DNA of 8,417 bases from Burkholderiales bacterium. Its GTDB lineage: Bacteria; Pseudomonadota; Gammaproteobacteria; Burkholderiales; SG8-41. Where the stretch lies: positions 1 through 8,417 of the forward strand of contig SYEN01000205.1 in NCBI GenBank assembly GCA_005800795.1. The letters are read 5' to 3'. How positions within the stretch are numbered: the first letter of the stretch is position 1; each line of letters opens with the position of its first letter. The notes below the pieces were generated by a model. It did no database searches. It was given only the letters and a program-made list of their open reading frames with translations, and was not told the DNA's origin. A program made the translations under genes and the position numbers. Below are positions 1-6,272 of this stretch, piece after piece.

Positions 1-1104
1 AATGTTGGTCTGAAATGCGATGCTGTCGATGACGCCGATGATGTCGGCAATCTGGCGCGATGATTCGGCGATGCCTTCCATGGTAGTGACGACACCGCGC
101 ACGGTTTCGCCACCACGTTGCGCTACAGCGGACGCACCTTGCGCCACCGTGTTGGCGCGTTCGGCGCTCGCAGCGTTATGTTTGACGGTGGTTGTGAGTT
201 CTTCCATGCTTGAGGCGGTTTCTTCGAGCCCGGCCGCCTGTTCTTCGGTGCGTGCCGACAGGTTCTGATTGCCCTGAGCTACTTGTTGCGAACTCTCACC
301 GATGGTTGAAGCTCCGTCGCGCACACGTGCCACGATGTCGTGCAGCCCGCTGATGAACTGATTCAGCGATGCGCTCAGGTCTCCAAACTCGCCTTTCATC
401 ACCGGCAGCTGGAAGGTGAGGTCGCCCGATCCTGCGCGCAGATCATCCACCGCGCGTTGCACGCGGTCGATCGAGTGAGAGGTGTTGCGATAGACCGCCA
501 CGCCCAGAACCAGCATCACAATGACACCTGCCAGCGTCACGCCCATTACCGCCAGCTCCGAAAGACGCGTAGCATCATCCACAGCCTGTTTACGTTGCTT
601 GACCTGCTCTTCGAGCTTGTCGCTCAATGCGGCCATCGGCTTCTCGAGTGCTTCAAACGCATCCTGAAAACCCTTGAGTCTGGGTATGATTTTCTCAATG
701 TCGCCGGCGCCGGCGGCCATCTCCTCGGCGGTTCGTATATACGCTTCCAGCGGACCTTGCAGCGCCTTGAGGCTGCCGCGCAACTCGTCATCCAGCTCAA
801 GCTTGGCATTGGCGGCAATGCGTTCCTTGAGATTTTGGGCGTGCTCGGCGAGTTCTTTTTGCACGCCCTTGAGGTGATCGGCATCGTTGCGCATGCTCGA
901 CAGCACGGCCTCGTACACGTCGCCGCGCAGGGCATCGTGCATCATGTCCGCTTCGCTGTGATTGCGCAATACGGTGGTATGCATCGTATTGGCATCGAGC
1001 GCCACATCGACCTTGAGTTTTGAATACACGCTCAACGCGCCGGTGATCAGCACCAGCAGAATGCTGGTGACGACGAGCAGTATCAATTGTGTCCGAATTT
1101 TCAT
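1..1104 (-). CDS. Methyl-accepting chemotaxis protein, 3' end cut by window edge
   Basis: This is an inner-membrane chemoreceptor that senses a periplasmic ligand and controls the CheA-CheW kinase complex. The frame is open for 368 codons from the ATG at 1104 to the window edge. Residues 6-26 form a first membrane segment. Residues about 27-183 are a periplasmic, mostly helical sensory domain of the four-helix-bundle type; its RNHSEADMMHDALRGDV stretch is typical of beta-proteobacterial receptors. A second membrane segment spans about 184-205, followed by a HAMP linker to about 260. The methylation region carries ARTEEQAAGLEETASSMEEL (284-303). The last residues, SIAFQTNI, are the start of the conserved hairpin tip, so roughly the final third of a normal receptor is missing. 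The ligand cannot be told. There is no strong Shine-Dalgarno before the ATG, but the first membrane helix starts right after it, which supports this start. No che gene is visible nearby. Confidence 0.95.
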   Translation of the reverse strand, partial: MKIRTQLILLVVTSILLVLITGALSVYSKLKVDVALDANTMHTTVLRNHSEADMMHDALRGDVYEAVLSSMRNDADHLKGVQKELAEHAQNLKERIAANAKLELDDELRGSLKALQGPLEAYIRTAEEMAAGAGDIEKIIPRLKGFQDAFEALEKPMAALSDKLEEQVKQRKQAVDDATRLSELAVMGVTLAGVIVMLVLGVAVYRNTSHSIDRVQRAVDDLRAGSGDLTFQLPVMKGEFGDLSASLNQFISGLHDIVARVRDGASTIGESSQQVAQGNQNLSARTEEQAAGLEETASSMEELTTTVKHNAASAERANTVAQGASAVAQRGGETVRGVVTTMEGIAESSRQIADIIGVIDSIAFQTNI

Positions 1105-1631
1105 GCGTTTACCGTACGGATTGCGGGATTTCGCTGCTCCCGAACCTAGTTTAAAACGGAATGCCAATAAGCGCCTTGAACACGCGTCTATCGGAGATTG
1201 CGGTCCGGCCGTGGCCGACGCTCAAGTGAATTTCGAAGTGCCATTTGGTCTTAACATCCATCATCAGATACGTAGTTTGCTCGGCCCGCGAGGTTAAGAT
1301 GGGTCGCGATAGTCAGCCGAACGATGAATTATGTTTACGTCCAAAGCGAATTCGTCGATGAACACTACTATTTTCTTCTGGGCGGCCAAGACGGAAACGG
1401 GCTTTACACCCATGACTACCGCAAGTGTGAGTCTACCCGCCGCTCTTCGTATAACCCATTTCACAAATAGCTACGTGTTTACAGATAGACAGTCGAGTTT
1501 ACTTGCTATGTGATCCGCACTGAGTGTTGATGGGTGATAATTTGCAAAATTGGCACAAGTAAGGTGGTCAATGCGGCTGCCTGTGTCTAAGCACTGGCGC
1601 TAAATGCTGCTCGGGGTTAACCTGAGCAGCA
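1105..1631. other. Intergenic gap, 527 bases, no convincing gene
   Basis: This gap lies between two divergent genes and should hold promoters for both, but I cannot point to a clean -35/-10 pair. A GATAAT hexamer at 1536-1541 is a possible -10 for the exonuclease, with no good -35 at the right distance. The composition is visibly less GC-rich than the flanking genes. Two short open frames exist. One is on the plus strand at 1324-1470 (48 codons, ATG to TAG, rich in Tyr, starting MNYVYVQSEF). The other is on the minus strand at 1151-1264 (37 codons, starting MMDVKTKWHF), 46 bases upstream of the chemoreceptor. Neither has a ribosome binding site or a family I recognise. They may be chance frames or eroded gene pieces. 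Confidence 0.6.
1605..1631. promoter_or_regulatory. Hairpin touching the exonuclease start codon
   Basis: Bases 1605-1615 pair with 1621-1631 as an 11-bp stem (one G-U pair) around a five-base GTTAA loop. The stem begins TGCTGCTC and ends GAGCAGCA. Its last paired base lies directly before the ATG at 1632, so on an mRNA it would cover the place where a ribosome binding site should be. It is not followed by a T-run on either strand, so it does not look like a terminator. A role in limiting translation, or as an operator palindrome, is inference. Confidence 0.55.
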
Positions 1632-2249
1632 ATGCACAACGCTGACCCATTCGTGCTGCCCGAAGGCATACGCCCCGCGATATCACGCGAGGCGCTGGCG
1701 GCCTTGCCGGTACACCGCTACGAAGGCCCGGTATGCGTGGTGACCACGCGCACCGAACTCAATAGTGCGCTGGCGGATATCCAGCAGGAATCGGTAGTCG
1801 GCTTTGATACTGAAACCCGGCCGGCGTTCAAGAAGGGCGAGCGTTACGACCCGGCGCTGGTGCAGGTGGCCACCGCGCGCTGCGTGTATCTGTTTCAATT
1901 GCGGCGGGTGGACGTGATTCCGGGCTTGGCCGACATGCTGGCCGAGCCGCGCATCGTCAAGGCGGGTGTGGCAGTGGCGCGCGATCTAAAGGAATTGAAG
2001 GAAGTCTTCGCGTTTGCCGAAAAAAATGTGGTCGATCTGGGTGTGATCGGGCGCAAATATGGCCTGGAGCAAACCGGCGTGCGCAATCTTGCGGGCATCT
2101 TTTTGGACTACCGTATCACCAAGGGCGCGCGCACCTCGAACTGGGCAGCCACCGCGCTCACCCCCGCGCAGATCGCCTATGCCGCGACGGACGCGTGGAT
2201 CGGGCGCGAGCTGTATCTGTGTTTCAAGCGGCTGGCGCTGGTGCGGTAA
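1632..2249 (+). CDS. DEDDy-family 3'-5' exonuclease (RNase D-like domain)
   Basis: This is a predicted cytoplasmic nuclease of 205 residues that would remove nucleotides from 3' ends with two metal ions. It consists of little more than one exonuclease domain. All catalytic positions of the DEDDy superfamily are visible: Exo I VGFDTETRP with D59 and E61, Exo II AGVAVARDLKEL with D118, and Exo III AYAATDAW with Y183 and D187. It lacks the C-terminal HRDC domains of true RNase D, so it is better called a stand-alone 3'-5' exonuclease domain protein, a type common in proteobacteria; RNA versus DNA preference cannot be told. The start at 1632 is the only ATG ahead of the domain, but it has no Shine-Dalgarno and sits against a hairpin; a GTG at codon 8 is a possible alternative. 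The cupin gene follows after 89 bases with no terminator between them. Confidence 0.92.
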   Translation: MHNADPFVLPEGIRPAISREALAALPVHRYEGPVCVVTTRTELNSALADIQQESVVGFDTETRPAFKKGERYDPALVQVATARCVYLFQLRRVDVIPGLADMLAEPRIVKAGVAVARDLKELKEVFAFAEKNVVDLGVIGRKYGLEQTGVRNLAGIFLDYRITKGARTSNWAATALTPAQIAYAATDAWIGRELYLCFKRLALVR

Positions 2250-2323
2250 AATCGCCGCGACCGCCTGTACCACCGCGGCACATCTCAATCTCGCTCATCA
2301 CGACTATTTCGCTCAATAAGCAA

Positions 2324-2330
2324 AGGGAGA
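2324..2330 (+). promoter_or_regulatory. Ribosome binding site of the cupin gene
   Basis: AGGGAGA lies 8 bases before the ATG at 2339. It fixes that ATG as the start and argues against a longer in-frame reading beginning at 2195 inside the exonuclease gene, whose extra 48 residues resemble no protein I know. Confidence 0.8.
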
Positions 2331-2338
2331 ACACTGCA

Positions 2339-2815
2339 ATGGCATTTCGACGCGTCGTAACCGGCTTTAACAAGGACGGCAAAAGCTGCATCAAATGGGA
2401 CAGCAACATCGAGCCTAAAAACCTGCGCCCCGGCTTTGACAATGTGCCGATGTGGGCCACCAAGAAGCTGCCCGCAGAAACCGTACAAGACGATCCGAAC
2501 ACCTGGGAACTCGGCACCAGCCTCGCGGGCGGCTCGGTATTTCGCTTTGGCGTGTACACGCCCGGTAACGTCGCGCGCTGGCACGCCACCGACTCGGTCG
2601 ATTACGCGATCTGCATTTCCGGCCAGATGCGCATGGAACTGGAAGAAGGCGCCGTGGTGCTCAATCCCGGTGACGTGGTGATTCAGCGCGGCACCAATCA
2701 CAACTGGGTGGTTCAAGGCAACATACCGTGTGTGATGGCCTACGTGTTGATTGCCACCGAAGGCGCAAAAACCACTGGCTGGAGCGAAAACAACAACGCC
2801 AATCACGGACATTAA
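2339..2815 (+). CDS. Single-domain cupin protein
   Basis: This is a 158-residue cytoplasmic protein with one beta-barrel cupin domain and no signal peptide. Cupin motif 1 is seen at about 76-95 (GNVARWHATDSVDYAICISG) and motif 2 at 110-127 (PGDVVIQRGTNHNWVVQG). These give H82, D88 and H121 as candidate metal or substrate ligands. Motif 1 has a single His followed by TDSVDY in place of the usual HxH...E, a known variant in this group, so metal binding is not assured. About 55 residues precede the barrel and match the opening VVTG-x-x-x-DGKS of relatives. Some relatives lie near aromatic or hydroxy-acid degradation genes, but no such genes are here, so the substrate is unknown. The gene may share a message with the exonuclease 89 bases upstream. 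The terminator at 2884-2931 probably ends that transcript. Confidence 0.9.
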   Translation: MAFRRVVTGFNKDGKSCIKWDSNIEPKNLRPGFDNVPMWATKKLPAETVQDDPNTWELGTSLAGGSVFRFGVYTPGNVARWHATDSVDYAICISGQMRMELEEGAVVLNPGDVVIQRGTNHNWVVQGNIPCVMAYVLIATEGAKTTGWSENNNANHGH

Positions 2816-2883
2816 AAATCTTTTAAAAACAAATACTTATGACATCCCGGCGATTGGCGTCGGGACAGGTGGCCTGCACGGAA

Positions 2884-2931
2884 CCGTTTACCTTGCCACG
2901 TGGGCGGATAGGCAGGTAGGCGGTTTTTTTT
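2884..2931 (+). terminator. Rho-independent terminator after the cupin gene
   Basis: CCGTTTACC (2884-2892) pairs with GGTAGGCGG (2915-2923), with two G-U pairs. After one bulged T, TGCC (2894-2897) pairs with GGCA (2911-2914), closing a 13-base loop. Eight T's follow at 2924-2931. The stem plus T-run fits the end of the exonuclease-cupin transcript and separates it from the DUF4198 gene. A smaller 8-bp hairpin at 2845-2865 (TCCCGGCG, loop ATTGG, CGTCGGGA) lies just upstream but has no T-run. Confidence 0.82.
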
Positions 2932-3053
2932 CGCGGTCGCGCTCCTGCTGGTGGCGACATCGGCCTCGGCGCTGGATTGCCGTCATCAGTAAAGCTACCG
3001 TGTTGCTTTTGCATTAAAGTGCGGCGCTCTTTCAACTTTGTTGCGATAGCGCC

Positions 3054-3806
3054 ATGGCGAAATCAATTCTGCTAAAACCGGTTTTCCTGGGGGCTTGCCT
3101 CACCACCTTGATGGCTTGCAGCCTGGCTGCCCATGCCCACGGCTTCTGGTTTGCCCAGCGCTCCGGTGAAATGGCGCTGATCTACGGCCACGGCGCCGAA
3201 GACCTCGACATGATCAAGCGTCATGACAAGGTGAGAAATTACGCCGCCTACGACGGCGCGCTGGGGCCGGTTAAAAGCGAGTTGAAGAAAACGGATCACC
3301 TGCTGATTGCCGACCGGCAAGCCAAACCGGCCGTGTTCGCCGCCGTGCTGGACAACGGCTACTGGAGCAAGGGCGCGGACGACAAATGGGTGGGCAAAGG
3401 TAAGGACGAAGTACCGGGCGCAAAAACGTCCGGGCGATATGTGAAGTACACCGTGTTTATCCACGCGCCGCTCACCAAACCTCTGGGCGCGTTGCCAGAT
3501 CAAGTGCTGCAAATCGTACCGGTGTCCTTGAAGCTGCCGCAGCACATGAACGACACGATGACGGTACGCGTGTTGTTCAATGGCAAGCCGGTGGCCGGCG
3601 CCAAGGTAATCCGCGATGCGGTGACCGATCCGGACGCGAAGCCCATGGTATCCGCGCGCGACGGCACGGTGACATTTCGCGTGCGCAATCAGGGCTTGAA
3701 TGTCGTCGGCGCGCATTTCGAATCGCCGCCGGACAACCCGGCCAAGGCGGACAAGATTGGCCACTTCGCCACGCTGGCGTTTGTGCTGGAACACGGCCCC
3801 GAATAA
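3054..3806 (+). CDS. DUF4198-type periplasmic protein
   Basis: This is a 250-residue secreted protein. Residues 1-28 are a Sec signal peptide: Lys at 3 and 8, a hydrophobic core at 9-26, and AHA before the cut. The mature protein would begin HGFWFAQRSGE, matching the start of DUF4198 proteins, where a His followed closely by Trp opens the chain. Further family marks are LIYGHGAEDLDM (44-55) and a C-terminal Ig-like beta domain (from about residue 165) with NGKPVAGAKV, DGTVTFRVRNQG and a final strand LAFVLE. DUF4198 proteins are often found with nickel, cobalt or zinc uptake genes and TonB receptors; the bound ligand is not established. LMAC at 19-22 is a weak lipobox, and AHA cleavage seems likelier. 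The receptor gene follows after 26 bases, so the two are probably one operon. No strong ribosome binding site precedes the ATG; the complete signal peptide is the reason for this start. Confidence 0.82.
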   Translation: MAKSILLKPVFLGACLTTLMACSLAAHAHGFWFAQRSGEMALIYGHGAEDLDMIKRHDKVRNYAAYDGALGPVKSELKKTDHLLIADRQAKPAVFAAVLDNGYWSKGADDKWVGKGKDEVPGAKTSGRYVKYTVFIHAPLTKPLGALPDQVLQIVPVSLKLPQHMNDTMTVRVLFNGKPVAGAKVIRDAVTDPDAKPMVSARDGTVTFRVRNQGLNVVGAHFESPPDNPAKADKIGHFATLAFVLEHGPE

Positions 3807-3832
3807 TCCCTGAAATCCATGAAAACCAAGAA

Positions 3833-5971
3833 ATGAAAACGCAACTTTCAATATTGAACGCCGCCGTACTCGCTACATTCACCAGTCTTGCCACCACGCC
3901 ACCGCAAGCGCTCGCGCAATCACAGACCACCACCCTGCCCACCGTCGAAGTGGTGGGCCGCCAGCAGTCAGGGACTTATCACGCGGAAGAAGCCACGGGC
4001 ACAAAAAGCGAATTACCGCTACGCGAGCTGCCACAGGCCGTGCGCGTGATGTCACGCCAGACACTCGATGATCTGGGCGCAATACGTCTTGACGACGCGC
4101 TCGATTACGTCGGCGGCGTTTCGCGCCAGAACCACTTTGGCGGCCTGTGGGACAACATTGCCATTCGCGGATTGGCTGGCGATATCAATAACGGTATGTC
4201 ATTGTTATTAAACGGTTTTTCCGGAAACCGTGGTTTTAACGCACCGCGCGATATGGCCAACGTCGAACGTATCGAGTTTCTGAAAGGCCCTGCCGCATCG
4301 CTGTACGGCACCAGCGAGCCCGGTGGCACGCTGAACATAGTCACCAAGAAGCCGCTGTGGAAATCGGGCCATTCGCTGGAAGGCTACGTCGGCAGCTACG
4401 ATTTCTACCGCTTTACACTCGACAGTACCGGCCCCATCACACAAAACTTTGCCTACCGCCTGAACGCCGCGTTTGAAGATCGCGGCAGCATCCGGGATTT
4501 TATCGATACGCAGCGCACGCTGTTCGCTCCGGCATTTACGTGGAAGATTACCAACGCCACAAGGCTGGATTACAGCGGCGAATGGCTGCGCCACAGAACG
4601 CCGCTTGATCGCGGTGTGGTGGCCATCAACAATCAGCTGGGCGTGGTGCCACGCGAGCGTTTTCTGGGTGAACCCGCCGACGGCAAGGTCGAGGTGGAAA
4701 ACTACACCCACCAACTGGTGTTGGAACACGATTTCAATACACGCTGGACAGGGCGCATGGCCGCCTCTTACAAGACCGGCTCGCTCTACGGATTCTCCAC
4801 CGAACCACAGCCCACGCTGCAGGCCGACAACCGTACGCTGCGCCGCCAGCGGCGTTTCCGCGACTACGACTCCGACGACATCACGCTGCAAGGTGAGCTC
4901 ACCGGTCGCTTTACCACCGGGGCGGTGCGTCACGAGTTGCTGCTGGGCGCCGAGGGTTACCGCTTCCGCATCGATCAGTTGCTGAACCGCGTGAACCCGA
5001 CAAACGCGGCGCCCTACGCCATCGACGTACTGGCGCCTGTGTATGGCCAGCCGCAGCCGATACCCCTGCCCAACACCAACACGCACGAGGAGCAGACCAA
5101 TCTCGCGTTTTATGTGCAGGACACGATCAAGCTCGGCGCGCGCTGGCGGCTTCTGGTAGGCGTGCGGCAGGATCGGTACGATCAGGAGTTGTTCAACCGC
5201 CGCACCAATGTGCTGACCACGCAATCACCGGACGCCACCTCGCCGCGCGCGGGCTTGAGCTTTCTCGCCACACCGACATGGACGCTGTTCGCCAACGCAG
5301 GCAAGTCTTTCCGCCCCAATACCGGCTCGAATGCCACAGGCGTGGCGTTTGATCCCGAATCGGGCAAAGCCTTCGAGGCCGGCGCGAAGTGGGAAGCTGC
5401 GGATAAAACACTGGGCGCCACGCTCGCATTTTTCGACATCCGCAAGAAAAATGTGCTGACGGCAGACCCAGCCAACGCGGGATTTTCCATTGCCACGGGC
5501 GAAGTGCGCAGCCGCGGCATGGATTTCGATCTTACCGGTCAACTCACACGTGCGCTGCGCATTAACGCGAGCTTCACCTACAACGAGGTTTACGTCACCC
5601 AGGACAACACGCTGGAAGTCGGCGGGCGGCTGCTAAACGTGCCGCGTGTGAACGGCAGCGTGCTGCTGGTGCATGAGGGGGCGTTGGGCCAGGGGCGTTA
5701 TGGCCTCGGCGGCGGCCTCACCCACAGCGGCAAACGCCTGGGCGAGGCGCGCACGCAAGCGCAGGCCAACACCGGCGTCGCTCCCTTCGATTTGCCGCAA
5801 TATACGTTGGCCAAGTTGGTAGCGTATTGGCGCATGAATCGCACGCTGCGCTTGTCGCTCGACGTGGATAATCTCTTCGATAAAACCTACTACACCAATT
5901 CCTTTCAGCGTACGTGGGTTGCGGTGGGCGCACCACGCACGGTGACGCTGGGCGCACAGTTGAAATTTTAA
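3833..5971 (+). CDS. TonB-dependent outer-membrane receptor (siderophore-receptor type)
   Basis: This 712-residue outer-membrane transporter would take up a chelate or other scarce compound using TonB-ExbB-ExbD energy. A signal peptide ends at ALA (26-28). A TonB-box-like segment, LPTVEVVG, sits at 35-42. The plug domain runs from about 60 to 174, with LPQAVRVMSRQTLDDLGA, the IRGL core at 111-114, VERIEFLKGPAASLYGTS (144-161) and the closing PGGTLNIVTKKP. The rest is a 22-strand-type barrel ending in a strand with terminal Phe (GAQLKF), the outer-membrane assembly signal. It looks full length, and the plug is closest to the siderophore receptor class. No siderophore synthesis gene, FecR/sigma pair or tonB is in the window, so the substrate is open; the DUF4198 neighbour suggests a metal. 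Its own Shine-Dalgarno is poor, and a five-codon frame at 3819-3836 overlaps the start codon. Confidence 0.95.
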   Translation: MKTQLSILNAAVLATFTSLATTPPQALAQSQTTTLPTVEVVGRQQSGTYHAEEATGTKSELPLRELPQAVRVMSRQTLDDLGAIRLDDALDYVGGVSRQNHFGGLWDNIAIRGLAGDINNGMSLLLNGFSGNRGFNAPRDMANVERIEFLKGPAASLYGTSEPGGTLNIVTKKPLWKSGHSLEGYVGSYDFYRFTLDSTGPITQNFAYRLNAAFEDRGSIRDFIDTQRTLFAPAFTWKITNATRLDYSGEWLRHRTPLDRGVVAINNQLGVVPRERFLGEPADGKVEVENYTHQLVLEHDFNTRWTGRMAASYKTGSLYGFSTEPQPTLQADNRTLRRQRRFRDYDSDDITLQGELTGRFTTGAVRHELLLGAEGYRFRIDQLLNRVNPTNAAPYAIDVLAPVYGQPQPIPLPNTNTHEEQTNLAFYVQDTIKLGARWRLLVGVRQDRYDQELFNRRTNVLTTQSPDATSPRAGLSFLATPTWTLFANAGKSFRPNTGSNATGVAFDPESGKAFEAGAKWEAADKTLGATLAFFDIRKKNVLTADPANAGFSIATGEVRSRGMDFDLTGQLTRALRINASFTYNEVYVTQDNTLEVGGRLLNVPRVNGSVLLVHEGALGQGRYGLGGGLTHSGKRLGEARTQAQANTGVAPFDLPQYTLAKLVAYWRMNRTLRLSLDVDNLFDKTYYTNSFQRTWVAVGAPRTVTLGAQLKF

Positions 5972-6110
5972 ATCCGCACGGATCCTGTCGTAATGGAAAT
6001 CACCCGCGCATTAGCGTGCCCCTGTTGCATCGGGTAGAGACAGGTGAAATCCAGATAGCCCCGATCCATGACGTAAACCGAGTTGGGTTTCAGCACCAGC
6101 ACGTCGAGCA
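5968..6110 (-). pseudogene. Decayed fragment of an IS4-type transposase
   Basis: Read on the minus strand from about 6108, the frame gives LDVLVLKPNSVYVMDRGYLD and then FTCLYPMQQGHANARVIS. This matches the DDE core of IS4-type transposases, which typically read PEAGAFYVMDRGYLDF-x-RLY-x-MHQAG followed by AFFVTRAK and NARRVYS. The YVMDRGYLDF block holds the second catalytic Asp (D). Directly after MQQG the AFFVTRAK block is missing, and the frame resumes with a piece resembling NARRVYS, so an internal deletion is likely. The frame has no start codon and stops at 5968-5970, overlapping the receptor stop codon. Upstream, to 6243, the frame stays open without clear resemblance. No inverted repeats or target duplication were found. 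This is an old relic, not an active element. The family assignment is from memory of the motif. Confidence 0.75.
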
Positions 6111-6272
6111 AACACGGTCTTGATCGTGTGAACCGCTGGGCGCTATGCTGGCGAGCTCGTTCACCATCACTGCAACTTCTTAGCCTGCATCGAACGATAC
6201 CCGAGCCGAGACCTTGAGTGCTCGAATGGCCACTGACCGCTTCTCATCTATTAGCGCGCCTGACTTGAGCGC
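6111..6272. other. Rest of the gap between converging genes, no gene seen
   Basis: Together with the transposase relic this makes a 301-base gap between the receptor and the WD40 gene. It contains short inverted repeats, namely GTGAAC (6128-6133) with GTTCAC (6159-6164) and the palindrome TGAGCGCTCA (6266-6275) over the WD40 stop codon. None is followed by a T-run, so I cannot name a terminator for either converging gene. Confidence 0.5.

Noticed and set aside
1105..1160. Flagellar sigma-28 promoter before the chemoreceptor
   Set aside because: A TAAA lies about 15 bases before a GCGAAATC, but the second box matches GCCGATAA at too few positions.
340..1297. Long plus-strand frames across the chemoreceptor gene (340-1023 and 962-1297)
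   Set aside because: They lie antisense to a clearly recognisable chemoreceptor, which explains their open frames; the His-rich translation is typical of a GC-rich antisense shadow.
2254..2280. Terminator between the exonuclease and cupin genes
   Set aside because: GCCGCG and CGCGGC can pair across a 14-base loop, but no T-run follows and the stem is short, so read-through into the cupin gene is more likely.
2195..2815. Longer cupin reading frame of 206 codons
   Set aside because: Its first 48 codons overlap the exonuclease gene and the short gap and resemble nothing, while the ATG at 2339 has a strong ribosome binding site and starts the conserved sequence.
2932..3053. Zur or Fur operator, or a metal riboswitch, before the DUF4198 gene
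   Set aside because: I found no palindrome of the TTATA-n-TATAA or GATAAT-type repeat pattern, and no conserved riboswitch core that I recognise.
3072..3851. 259-codon minus-strand frame across the DUF4198 gene
   Set aside because: The plus strand carries a signal peptide and the family motifs; the antisense frame is His- and Arg-rich shadow coding.
4208..5224. 338-codon minus-strand frame inside the receptor gene
   Set aside because: It is antisense to a convincing TonB-dependent receptor and has no recognisable domain or ribosome binding site.
6112..6164. Terminator between the converging receptor and WD40 genes
   Set aside because: The short inverted repeats (ACACG/CGTGT and GTGAAC/GTTCAC) are weak and have no T-run on either side.
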